Shown: positions 17,775 through 25,492, numbered from the stretch's first letter. The stretch: 64,000 bases of DNA from Nanobdellota archaeon (GCA_030647125.1 JAUSKC010000014.1:1-64000); one strand, 5' to 3'. Made by a program: numbers and translations. The notes: generated from the letters alone by a model not told the origin.

Positions 17775-17827
17775 TGACAGAAACAAAAGTTTCAGCACAA
17801 ATAAAAATTTCGGGGAAATTTTCATAA
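17774..17827 (+). CDS. 17-aa leader sORF MTETKVSAQIKISGKFS* upstream of uS19
   Basis: TAATG overlap with uL2 stop and with uS19 start; 54 nt, homologous to 22902-22955. Confidence 0.45.
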   Translation: MTETKVSAQIKISGKFS

Positions 17828-18240
17828 TGGCAACAGAAAAAAGCGAAGAGACATTGAAGAGAGAAAGTATGTATAGAGGTAAGACTATCTCAGAATTAAA
17901 AACTCTTGATGTTAGAGAATTTGCTAAATATCTTAGAGCAAGACAAAGAAGAACTGTTTTAAGAAATTTCCAGCAAATTGAAAATTTCATAAAGCGGGCT
18001 AAGAAAAGAATGATGAAAAACAAACCAGTTAAGACACATTTAAGACAACTTGTTGTTGTTCCTGAAATGGTCGGCATGAAAATACAAATTCATAATGGAC
18101 ATGAATTTTCTCCTGTAGAAGTAACGACGGAAATGCTTGGACATGTTTTTGGAGAATTTTCAATTACTCGTGGAAAGGTCAAGCATGGAGCTGCGGGAAT
18201 TGGAGCAAGTAAAGGAAGTAAATCACAATCAAAGAAATAA
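17827..18240 (+). CDS. rps19: Ribosomal protein uS19
   Basis: MVGMKIQIHNGHEFSPVEVTTEMLGHVFGEFSITR; KHGAAGIGASKGSKSQSKK. Confidence 0.97.
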   Translation: MATEKSEETLKRESMYRGKTISELKTLDVREFAKYLRARQRRTVLRNFQQIENFIKRAKKRMMKNKPVKTHLRQLVVVPEMVGMKIQIHNGHEFSPVEVTTEMLGHVFGEFSITRGKVKHGAAGIGASKGSKSQSKK

Positions 18241-18241
18241 A

Positions 18242-18826
18242 ATGACAGAAAGAAATTACAACGCTGAACAAAAAAGCATAAAGACAATGAACAAACAAGA
18301 AAAAGCGGTTGCAAAAGTAGTTGAAGCTCCGACGAAGAAAGAAGAAAAAGTTAGTGAAGTTAAAACTGAAGAAAAGATAGAAAACAAAAAAGAAGAGAGC
18401 AAAGCAAAGAAACCAATTAAAGTTAAAAGAGTTAAGAAAGAATTTGCTGTCTTCAGAGGAATAGGACTTCCTATATCAAGAAAATATTCTATTGAAATTT
18501 GCAGATACATAAAAGGGAAGAAAATAGACGATGCGATAAAGGACTTGGAAGATGCAATACAAAAGAAAAGAGCAATTCCAATGAGGGGAGAATACGCGCA
18601 TCAAAAAGGAAAAGGAATGGCTGGCGGAAAATATCCAAAGAATGCATCTGAGGACTTCATAAGAATTTTAAGAAGTTTGAAAGCAAATGCAAGTTATAAT
18701 GAAATAGACAATCCAATTATCGTCGAGGCAATAGCAAACAAGGCCACAAAAGTTTACGGCCGATTTGGAAGAACAGAAAAAAAGAGAACGCACTTAATGT
18801 TAAAAGCAATGGGGGGAAAAGAATAG
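18242..18826 (+). CDS. rpl22: Ribosomal protein uL22 with charged N-terminal extension (start reassigned from 18137)
   Basis: Core AIPMRGEYAHQKGKGMAGGKYPKNASEDFIRILRSL; ATG after uS19 stop. Confidence 0.94.
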   Translation: MTERNYNAEQKSIKTMNKQEKAVAKVVEAPTKKEEKVSEVKTEEKIENKKEESKAKKPIKVKRVKKEFAVFRGIGLPISRKYSIEICRYIKGKKIDDAIKDLEDAIQKKRAIPMRGEYAHQKGKGMAGGKYPKNASEDFIRILRSLKANASYNEIDNPIIVEAIANKATKVYGRFGRTEKKRTHLMLKAMGGKE

Positions 18827-18832
18827 AATAAT

Positions 18833-18913
18833 ATGGAAGAAAAAATAAATTTTTTCATGCATAATAAAAAAAAGAAAAACAAACAAGTTGTTTTAAAGGA
18901 GAGGTTTTATTAA
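18833..18913 (+). CDS. 26-aa leader sORF MEEKINFFMHNKKKKNKQVVLKERFY* upstream of uS3
   Basis: Starts ATGGAAGAAA as does uS3; stop TAA 1 nt before uS3 ATG; contains GGAGAGG near the end. Confidence 0.35.
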   Translation: MEEKINFFMHNKKKKNKQVVLKERFY

Positions 18914-18914
18914 T

Positions 18915-19622
18915 ATGGAAGAAAGAAAAATTGTTCAGTTCAAGAAAGAAGAGTTTGCCATAAAAGAATATATTAAAAATTCTCTTGGAAAAGGAAAAGT
19001 AAGCAAAGTTAGAATTGAATACACCCCTATCGGAGAAAAAATTATTGTTTCAACGTCAAAGCCAGGACTTGTTATTGGAAGAAAAGGAGAAAAAATTGAA
19101 GAGCTTACTGGAGTTTTAAAAGGAAGATTCAAACTTGAAAATCCTCATATTGAAATTGATGAAATTATGAAACCAGATTTGGACGCGCAATTAGTTGCAG
19201 ATGAAATCGCAATTTCTTTGGAAAGATTTGGGCCTTTAAAATTTAAAGTTGTCGCTTACAGAATGTTGCAAAGAATAATGGGGGCTGGTGCACTCGGAAC
19301 AGAGATAAGATTAAGTGGCAAATTACCGTCGAGCAGAGCAAAAACATGGAGATTTGCGCAGGGTTATTTGAAAAAAACAGGCGACTCTGCAAAAGTTGTG
19401 GATAGAGCAAAATCAATTTCATTCACAAAGCCGGGAGTTGTTGGAATTAAAGTTGCAATCCTAAGCCCAGAGGCAATTATTAAAGACAGAGTCATAATAA
19501 GTGAAAGTTTAATTTTAAGATTAAAACAAAATGCCGAAAAAACAAAAATAGATAATGAAGAAAAGAAAATGAAGAAACCGGCAAAAAAATCAAAGAAAAA
19601 AACTAGCGAGGAGAAAGAATAA
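18915..19622 (+). CDS. rps3: Ribosomal protein uS3
   Basis: KH domain PGLVIGRKGEKIEEL; SSRAKTWRFAQGYLKKTGDSAK. Confidence 0.97.
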   Translation: MEERKIVQFKKEEFAIKEYIKNSLGKGKVSKVRIEYTPIGEKIIVSTSKPGLVIGRKGEKIEELTGVLKGRFKLENPHIEIDEIMKPDLDAQLVADEIAISLERFGPLKFKVVAYRMLQRIMGAGALGTEIRLSGKLPSSRAKTWRFAQGYLKKTGDSAKVVDRAKSISFTKPGVVGIKVAILSPEAIIKDRVIISESLILRLKQNAEKTKIDNEEKKMKKPAKKSKKKTSEEKE

Positions 19623-19826
19623 ATGGCAACACTAAAATCAAATGAAATAAAAAAGATGAGTAAGAATGATAAAGAAAAGAAATTGAAAGAATTAAAAATG
19701 GAACTAGTTAAAGCAAGAGTCAGTGCAGGAAAAGGTGGAAGTTCAAAAGTCAAAGAAATAAAAAGAATTATTGCGCGAATTCACACATTCAACCAACCAA
19801 ATAAATCCGGAGGGTTGAACAAATAA
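19623..19826 (+). CDS. rpl29: Ribosomal protein uL29
   Basis: 67-aa coiled coil; KEIKRIIARIHT; operon position. Confidence 0.93.
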   Translation: MATLKSNEIKKMSKNDKEKKLKELKMELVKARVSAGKGGSSKVKEIKRIIARIHTFNQPNKSGGLNK

Positions 19827-19829
19827 ACA

Positions 19830-20129
19830 ATGGAAATAGATCCAAGAACTGGCTTGCCAGTCGACGCTATGGCGTGGGATGACCTTGCGAAAGAAGGTCA
19901 GAGGATCAGGGTAACGACCGATAAGAAAAGATATGGAAAGATCGTTACTATCGTATCAGGGTTCGACAAAGGAACTGATATAAAGTCCATCGCAAAGGCT
20001 TTGAAAAATGAGCTTGCTTGCGGAGGAACATACAGGGAAAACGAAGTCGAACTTCAAGGAGATCACAGAGCCAAAGTAAAAAAAGTTTTGGTAAAACTTG
20101 GCTTTGATGAAAACTCAATAGAAGAGTAG
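19830..20129 (+). CDS. Translation initiation factor aIF1/SUI1
   Basis: YGKIVTIVSGFDKGTDIKSIAKALKNELACGGTYRENEVELQGDHRAKVKKVLVKLGF. Confidence 0.97.
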   Translation: MEIDPRTGLPVDAMAWDDLAKEGQRIRVTTDKKRYGKIVTIVSGFDKGTDIKSIAKALKNELACGGTYRENEVELQGDHRAKVKKVLVKLGFDENSIEE

Positions 20130-20170
20130 AACCTCAACACCTGCAAAATAGCATAAAAATAGAAAGTAAA

Positions 20171-20533
20171 ATGAAAAAAACAGAAGTTAAAATGGAAAAA
20201 ATGAAAGAAACAAAGTTAGTCGGAACTGAATTTATCCCTACACGAGGAAAAACATTCGAAGGAACTGTTACAAAAAAATTCCAAAAAAGAGTTGTCATAG
20301 AATTTGAAAGAACGGTTTATGTAAAAAAATATGAACGTTATGCAAAATCAAAAACGAAAATTCATGCGCGAGTAATGCCTGAAATGGAGAATGTTATTTC
20401 TGTTGGAGATTATATTAGGGTTCAGGAATGTCGTCCACTTAGTAAAATAATCCACTTTATTGTTTTGAAAAAATTGAAGGACGCAAAAGAAAATACCGAT
20501 GCTGAAAAATTAACTAGGGAGAGTGAAAAATGA
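20171..20533 (+). CDS. rps17: Ribosomal protein uS17
   Basis: RGKTFEGTVTKKFQKRVVIEFERTVYVKKYERYAKSKTKIHARV. Confidence 0.96.
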   Translation: MKKTEVKMEKMKETKLVGTEFIPTRGKTFEGTVTKKFQKRVVIEFERTVYVKKYERYAKSKTKIHARVMPEMENVISVGDYIRVQECRPLSKIIHFIVLKKLKDAKENTDAEKLTRESEK

Positions 20534-20589
20534 AAGCAAATCAAATATTTCCAATCATGCAAAATCTGTACGGAGGTAATTTAGCATGA
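20530..20589 (+). CDS. 19-aa leader sORF MKANQIFPIMQNLYGGNLA* upstream of uL14
   Basis: ATGA overlap with both uS17 stop and uL14 start; internal CGGAGGT; start ATGAAAGCAA repeated at uL14. Confidence 0.4.
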   Translation: MKANQIFPIMQNLYGGNLA

Positions 20590-20987
20590 AAGCAATATCA
20601 TCAAGAGGAACAGCAGGCCTTAATTTAGGGGCGAAAGTAATTGCTGCAGATAATAGCGGAGCAAAAATTGTAAAGATTGTTGGAGTTAAAAAATGGAAAG
20701 GAAGAAAAAACAAACAGGCATGCGCGAAAATTGCGGACTGGGTAAAGGTCTCTGTAAGAAAAGGAGTTCCTGACATGAAAGGAAAGGTCTTCGACGCGGT
20801 TGTAGTACGATTAAGAAAGCCGTGGAGAAGATTAAGTGGAGAAAGAGTTTGTTTTGAAGACAACGCCGTTGCAATTTTAAAAGATGAAAAAGGAAATCCA
20901 AAAGGAACACAAATTAAAGGACCAATTGCAAGGGAGGTTATGGAACGCTGGCAATCAGTTGCTAAATTAGCGTCGGTGGTTTATTAA
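20586..20987 (+). CDS. rpl14: Ribosomal protein uL14
   Basis: VIAADNSGAKIVKIVGV; GTQIKGPIAREV. Confidence 0.98.
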   Translation: MKAISSRGTAGLNLGAKVIAADNSGAKIVKIVGVKKWKGRKNKQACAKIADWVKVSVRKGVPDMKGKVFDAVVVRLRKPWRRLSGERVCFEDNAVAILKDEKGNPKGTQIKGPIAREVMERWQSVAKLASVVY

Positions 20988-20988
20988 G

Positions 20989-21213
20989 ATGCATAAAAAA
21001 TCAATAACACATGAGTTTAAAGAAAAGGCCTTAGAAGCTTATGTGTATGAAGTTGAAAGACGATTATCAGATGGTAGAGGAATGACTGACTCTGTCTACG
21101 AATTATTTGAAAATTATTATTCAAGCAGAGATAATGCAGAAAAATCTGGAGTTAATGTTAAATTTTATGATGATCAAATAAGTAAATTAATGAGAAGACA
21201 TTTAAGGGCATGA
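20989..21213 (+). CDS. Unknown 74-aa protein inserted between uL14 and uL24
   Basis: Starts 1 nt after uL14 stop and overlaps uL24 start by ATGA; tightly coupled. Confidence 0.75.
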   Translation: MHKKSITHEFKEKALEAYVYEVERRLSDGRGMTDSVYELFENYYSSRDNAEKSGVNVKFYDDQISKLMRRHLRA

Positions 21214-21698
21214 AAGCAAAATTCAGAAGAACATGGAATGCATCGGCTCAGCCGAGGAAACAGAGAAAATACTTAGCAAATGCTCCACTACACATTAAAA
21301 GAAAATTCTTGAACGTTCAACTTTCAAAAGAATTAAGGAAAAAATACGGGAAAAGAAATATTGGAATAAGAAAAAATGATACAGTAAAGATTATGGTTGG
21401 AAAATTCAAAAAGCAATCTGGAAAGGTCTTGAGTGTAAACACAAAATTCGGAAAAATAACAATTGAAGGAATTCAAAAGAAAAAGATGGATGGAAGCAAA
21501 GTGGCTGTTCCAATAAGAGCATCAAATTTAATGATTACAATTTTGGAATTGAATGATAAAAAGAGAATTGCAAAACTCGGTGGCAAAAAAACAGAGGATA
21601 AAATAGAAAACAAAAAAGAAGATATTAAAAAGACAGATAAGACCGAAATTAAAGAGAAGAACATTAAAAATGTTTTAAAAGAGGAAAATAAAAAATAA
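21210..21698 (+). CDS. rpl24: Ribosomal protein uL24 with charged C-terminal tail
   Basis: RKQRKYLANAPLHIKRK...LRKKYGKRNIGIRKNDTVKIMVGKFKKQSGKV. Confidence 0.96.
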   Translation: MKAKFRRTWNASAQPRKQRKYLANAPLHIKRKFLNVQLSKELRKKYGKRNIGIRKNDTVKIMVGKFKKQSGKVLSVNTKFGKITIEGIQKKKMDGSKVAVPIRASNLMITILELNDKKRIAKLGGKKTEDKIENKKEDIKKTDKTEIKEKNIKNVLKEENKK

Positions 21699-21699
21699 A

Positions 21700-22350
21700 A
21701 TGGCACACATAAAAAGACAAGCAATTCCAACGAGCTGGCCGGTTACAAGAAAAGGAACGGCATATGTAGTTAGAGCTAACGCTGATTTGGAAAAAGGAGT
21801 TCCAGTTTTAATTGCACTTAGAGAAATGTTAAAAGTAGCGCAAACACGAGATGAAGTTAAAACTGCATTAAATGACAGAAACGTTTTATTAAATGGTAAG
21901 CCGGTTTTGCAGGAAAAAAACAGCATTTCTTTACTTGATGTAATAACTTTAGTTCCATCTAAGAAAAATTACCGATTGGAATTAAACTCGGCAGGAAAAT
22001 TTGAATTGGTTGAAATTAAAGAAGCAGACGCAGGAAAAAAAGTTTCAAAAATTATAGGTAAAAAAATGATAAAGAACAAAAAGATACAAATCAACTTGTT
22101 CGATGGGACGAACTTCCTTTCAGATATAAAATGTTCTGTAAATGATTCAGTTTTGGTTGATTTGAAAAACAAGAAAATTGAGAAATGCATCCCATTAAAA
22201 GAGAAAACAAAAGTTATGGTATTTGCAGGAAAACACATTGGTGAAAAGGGTTCAATAAACAGCATCGATAAAGAACACCAAAGAGTTGAAATTACTTCAG
22301 ATAAAGGCAAATTAACTATTCTAATTAAACAGATTATGGCAACGGAATAA
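21700..22350 (+). CDS. rps4e: Ribosomal protein eS4
   Basis: AHIKRQAIPTSWPVTRKGTAYVV; VLLNGKPV. Confidence 0.94.
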   Translation: MAHIKRQAIPTSWPVTRKGTAYVVRANADLEKGVPVLIALREMLKVAQTRDEVKTALNDRNVLLNGKPVLQEKNSISLLDVITLVPSKKNYRLELNSAGKFELVEIKEADAGKKVSKIIGKKMIKNKKIQINLFDGTNFLSDIKCSVNDSVLVDLKNKKIEKCIPLKEKTKVMVFAGKHIGEKGSINSIDKEHQRVEITSDKGKLTILIKQIMATE

Positions 22351-22351
22351 A

Positions 22352-22900
22352 ATGAAAGCAAAAATAAAGAATACTGAAGAGAATGTTATGAGAAAGATCT
22401 CAATTGAAAAAGTTGTTTTAAATGTTGGAGGAACTGCTGAGAATCTTGAAAAAGGCGTTCGATTATTAAAATATCTCATTAAGGAAAGAAAGCCAGCTAG
22501 GAAAAAGGCACGAAAAAGAATTCCTTCCCTTGGGGTAAGGCCTGGCTTGGAAGTCGGAACTGTTGTTACAATAAGAAAAGATAAAGAAGAACTTTTGAAA
22601 AGAATGTTAAACGCAGTGGATAACAAACTTAAAAGAAAACAAATCAGCAACAATAATTTTTCATTCGGGATAAAAGAATATATCGAAATTCCAGGGGTAG
22701 AATATCAGAGAGATATTGGAATTACAGGTCTTGATGTAACTGTTGTTTTCAAGCGAGCTGGTAGAAGAGTTAGGCTTAAGAAGATAAAATCAGGAAGAAT
22801 ACCTGAGAAACAGATGATAAAACCTAAAGAAATAATTAAATTTATGGAAGAGAATTTCGGAACAAGATTCACAGGCAAAGTCAGGGAGGATAAAGAATAA
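22352..22900 (+). CDS. rpl5: Ribosomal protein uL5
   Basis: ISIEKVVLNVGG; YIEIPGVEYQRDIGITGLDVTVVF. Confidence 0.97.
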   Translation: MKAKIKNTEENVMRKISIEKVVLNVGGTAENLEKGVRLLKYLIKERKPARKKARKRIPSLGVRPGLEVGTVVTIRKDKEELLKRMLNAVDNKLKRKQISNNNFSFGIKEYIEIPGVEYQRDIGITGLDVTVVFKRAGRRVRLKKIKSGRIPEKQMIKPKEIIKFMEENFGTRFTGKVREDKE

Positions 22901-22901
22901 A

Positions 22902-22955
22902 ATGACAGAAACAAGTTTCAGCACAAATAAAAATTTAGGGGGTGAATTTTCATAA
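22902..22955 (+). CDS. 17-aa leader sORF MTETSFSTNKNLGGEFS* upstream of uS14
   Basis: 54 nt, homologous to 17774-17827; ends in TAATG overlap with uS14; contains GGGGGTGA Shine-Dalgarno-like sequence. Confidence 0.45.
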   Translation: MTETSFSTNKNLGGEFS

Positions 22956-23185
22956 TGGGAGCATCAAATTGGAAAAAGATAACAAAGCAATTGAAGAACA
23001 AACCAGCGAAGCTGCAACGTTTTTTGAAGCATAACAAGCCAAAAGAACGAACTACTGGAAAAGCAAGGATGAGATGTGAAAGAACAGACCAGTTCGGCGG
23101 ACACATAAAAAGTTATGGTTTGAATTATTGCAGACAAGCATTCAGAGAAATTGCGGAGGAAATCGGATTTAAAAAATACAACTAA
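22955..23185 (+). CDS. rps14: Ribosomal protein uS14, degenerate zinc site
   Basis: RCERTDQFGGHIKSYGLNYCRQAFREIAEEIGFKKYN. Confidence 0.95.
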   Translation: MGASNWKKITKQLKNKPAKLQRFLKHNKPKERTTGKARMRCERTDQFGGHIKSYGLNYCRQAFREIAEEIGFKKYN

Positions 23186-23186
23186 A

Positions 23187-23567
23187 ATGTCACAAGATAC
23201 AGTAGCAGACGGACTGAACATGATTGCAAATGCGAAGCGCGCAGGAAAGGAGAAAGTTGTAATTGGAAGAATATCAAATCTTTTAATTGAAATACTAAAA
23301 ATTATGAAACAAAAAGGCGCGATAAAAAAATACAAAATTGACAGCAAAGAAAAGTCAGTTGAGATTACTATAGACAAAATGTCGACGTGCAAAGCGATAA
23401 AGCCGCGCTTTACAATTCAAATTTCACAAATTGAAAAATACCAAAGAAGATACTTGCCTGCAAGAGATATTGGAACTTTAATTATATCAACAAACAAAGG
23501 ACTAGTAACTCACGAAGAAGCACTAACTGAAAATATTGGAGGATGTTTAATAGCATATTTCTACTGA
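23187..23567 (+). CDS. rps8: Ribosomal protein uS8 (start reassigned from 23151)
   Basis: MSQDTVADGLNMIANAKRAGK; LPARDIGTLIISTNKGLVTHEEA. Confidence 0.96.
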   Translation: MSQDTVADGLNMIANAKRAGKEKVVIGRISNLLIEILKIMKQKGAIKKYKIDSKEKSVEITIDKMSTCKAIKPRFTIQISQIEKYQRRYLPARDIGTLIISTNKGLVTHEEALTENIGGCLIAYFY

Positions 23568-24109
23568 TGAAAAAATCATTAACCAAAGAAACGAAAATCC
23601 CTGAAGGTGTTGAAATAAAAGTACATGGGGATATAATAATTGTAAAAGGACGTGAAGGAGAATTAAAAAGAAAATTTGATTTAGGAAAGATAAAAGCGGA
23701 AGTTAAAGACAATAAAATTATTTTGAAAGATGAAACAGCTTCTAAAAAAGAGAAAAAGATAATGAATACTGTTTCAGCTCATTTGAAAAATATGATTATA
23801 GGAGTCAAGGAAAAGTATGAATATAAATTGAAAGTTTGCTCAAGCCATTTTCCAATAGGAGTTGACGTTCAAGGCCGTAACGTCTCAATTAAAAATTTCC
23901 TTGGAGAGAAAATCCCACGAAAAACCAAGCTTCCTGAAGGTGTTGAAGCAAAAGTTAACAAGGAATTTATTATTATAACCTCATGCGACAAAGAACTTGC
24001 TGGGCAGGCGGCTTCTAAGTTTGAAGAAGTTACAAAGATAAAAGATAGAGACAGAAGAATTTTCCAAGACGGAATTTTTATGATTACTAAAGCTGGGAGA
24101 GAAATATGA
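23567..24109 (+). CDS. rpl6: Ribosomal protein uL6 (start reassigned from 23543)
   Basis: IPEGVEIKVHGDIIIVKGREGELKRKF; TGATG overlap with uS8. Confidence 0.96.
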   Translation: MKKSLTKETKIPEGVEIKVHGDIIIVKGREGELKRKFDLGKIKAEVKDNKIILKDETASKKEKKIMNTVSAHLKNMIIGVKEKYEYKLKVCSSHFPIGVDVQGRNVSIKNFLGEKIPRKTKLPEGVEAKVNKEFIIITSCDKELAGQAASKFEEVTKIKDRDRRIFQDGIFMITKAGREI

Positions 24110-24564
24110 AATTCCTAAGACGAGCATGGCAGAATACTTCTGCTACTGGAAGAGGAAGAAAAAAGAAACAAGTTTGGAGAAGACCTACTGGAAGACATAA
24201 TAAAATGAGAGATAATAAAAGAGGAAAACCAGCTACGGTAAATGTTGGATACCGAAGCGACAAGAAATTCAGAGAAAAGATAAATGAACAAAATTCTATT
24301 CAGATAAATAACTTAAAAGATCTTGAAAAAGCAGGAAAAGATCAAATTCTTGTAATAGGAAAAATCGGCAAAAAGAAAAAACTTGAGATTTTAAAGAAGG
24401 TAAAAGAAAAGGGGTTACAGATCTTTAATGTTAATTCAAACAAATTTATTAAAAAACATGCAAGAAAAATGGAAAGGAAAAATAAAACAAAGAAGACAGA
24501 TGAGAAAAACATCAAAGATGTTTTAAAGAAAGACGAAGTAAAAGATAGTGGAGAGAAGAAATGA
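24106..24564 (+). CDS. rpl32e: Ribosomal protein eL32 with charged C-terminal tail
   Basis: WRRPTGRHNKMRDNKRGKPATVNVGYRS. Confidence 0.95.
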   Translation: MKFLRRAWQNTSATGRGRKKKQVWRRPTGRHNKMRDNKRGKPATVNVGYRSDKKFREKINEQNSIQINNLKDLEKAGKDQILVIGKIGKKKKLEILKKVKEKGLQIFNVNSNKFIKKHARKMERKNKTKKTDEKNIKDVLKKDEVKDSGEKK

Positions 24565-24962
24565 ATTTAGGTAAGAAAAAGGCGCTAGCTGCAAGGACTT
24601 TGAAAGTTGGAAAAGACAGAATTGTATTCATAGAAGCACGTTTGCAAGAGATTAAAGAAGCCATAACAAAACAAGATATAAGGGATTTAGTAAAGTCCGG
24701 CGCAATAGTCATAAAAAATGTCAAAGGAAGAAAAACAATTGTCAGAAGAAAAAGCAGAAGTCCGGGGAACGTAAGAAGAAAAAGAAGATCGAGAAAAAGG
24801 GATTACATAATCATGGTAAGAAAACTTAGAGGTCATGTAAAAGGACTTGAAGAACAAGGGAAGATTTCACGAGATGAAACAAAAAACATGAGGAAAAAAA
24901 TAAGAAATAAATTTTTCAGAAGCAAGGCACACTTAAAAGAACATATTGGAGGGTTAAAATAA
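24561..24962 (+). CDS. rpl19e: Ribosomal protein eL19
   Basis: KKALAARTLKVGKDRIVF; RRKSRSPGNVRRKRRSRK. Confidence 0.96.
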   Translation: MNLGKKKALAARTLKVGKDRIVFIEARLQEIKEAITKQDIRDLVKSGAIVIKNVKGRKTIVRRKSRSPGNVRRKRRSRKRDYIIMVRKLRGHVKGLEEQGKISRDETKNMRKKIRNKFFRSKAHLKEHIGGLK

Positions 24963-24963
24963 A

Positions 24964-25491
24964 ATGCAGCGCGCAGGAGTAAAAACACAGAAGAGAAGGA
25001 GAAGAGAAAACAAAACAGATTACAAAAAAAGAATTAATTTGCTTAAAGGAGAAAAGCCAAGAATTGTTTTCAGAAAGACAAACAGATATATTATAAGCCA
25101 GTACGTTACAAGTAAAGAGGCGCAAGACAAAGTTGAATTCACAATAACGTCAAAAGAATTGTTAAGACACGGATGGCCAGAAAAAGCATCTGGAGGTCTT
25201 AAGTCCTTAACAGCATCTTATTTAACAGGCTTTTTAACAGGAATTAAAATTAAAAAAGAAAAGAAAAACACCTCAGATGTTTTAAAGAAAGAAACGCCTA
25301 TTGTAGATTTGGGAATGATAAGAACATTACATGGAACAAAGGTTTTTGCATTTATCAAGGGCTTAATAGACGCTGGAGTTGCAATTCCATGCAAGAAAGA
25401 TGCCTTTCCTAGTGAAGAAAGATTAAACGGCGAGCATATGAAAAATAAAGTTAATATCAAGGAAATTAAAATGAAATTGGAAAAAATATAA
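24964..25491 (+). CDS. rpl18: Ribosomal protein uL18
   Basis: RRRRENKTDYKKRINLLKGEKPRIVFRKTNRYIISQ. Confidence 0.96.
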   Translation: MQRAGVKTQKRRRRENKTDYKKRINLLKGEKPRIVFRKTNRYIISQYVTSKEAQDKVEFTITSKELLRHGWPEKASGGLKSLTASYLTGFLTGIKIKKEKKNTSDVLKKETPIVDLGMIRTLHGTKVFAFIKGLIDAGVAIPCKKDAFPSEERLNGEHMKNKVNIKEIKMKLEKI

Positions 25492-25492
25492 A

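Noticed and set aside
17691-18077. Long minus-strand ORFs across the ribosomal operon (e.g. 17691-18077, 19364-19753, 22964-23392, 25218-25547)
   Set aside because: Shadow ORFs opposite Lys/Glu-rich ribosomal genes; Leu/Phe/Ser-rich products are expected from codon complementarity.
18137-18242. Extended N-terminus of uL22 in ORF track
   Set aside because: Overlaps uS19 coding sequence; ATG at 18242 follows the uS19 stop.
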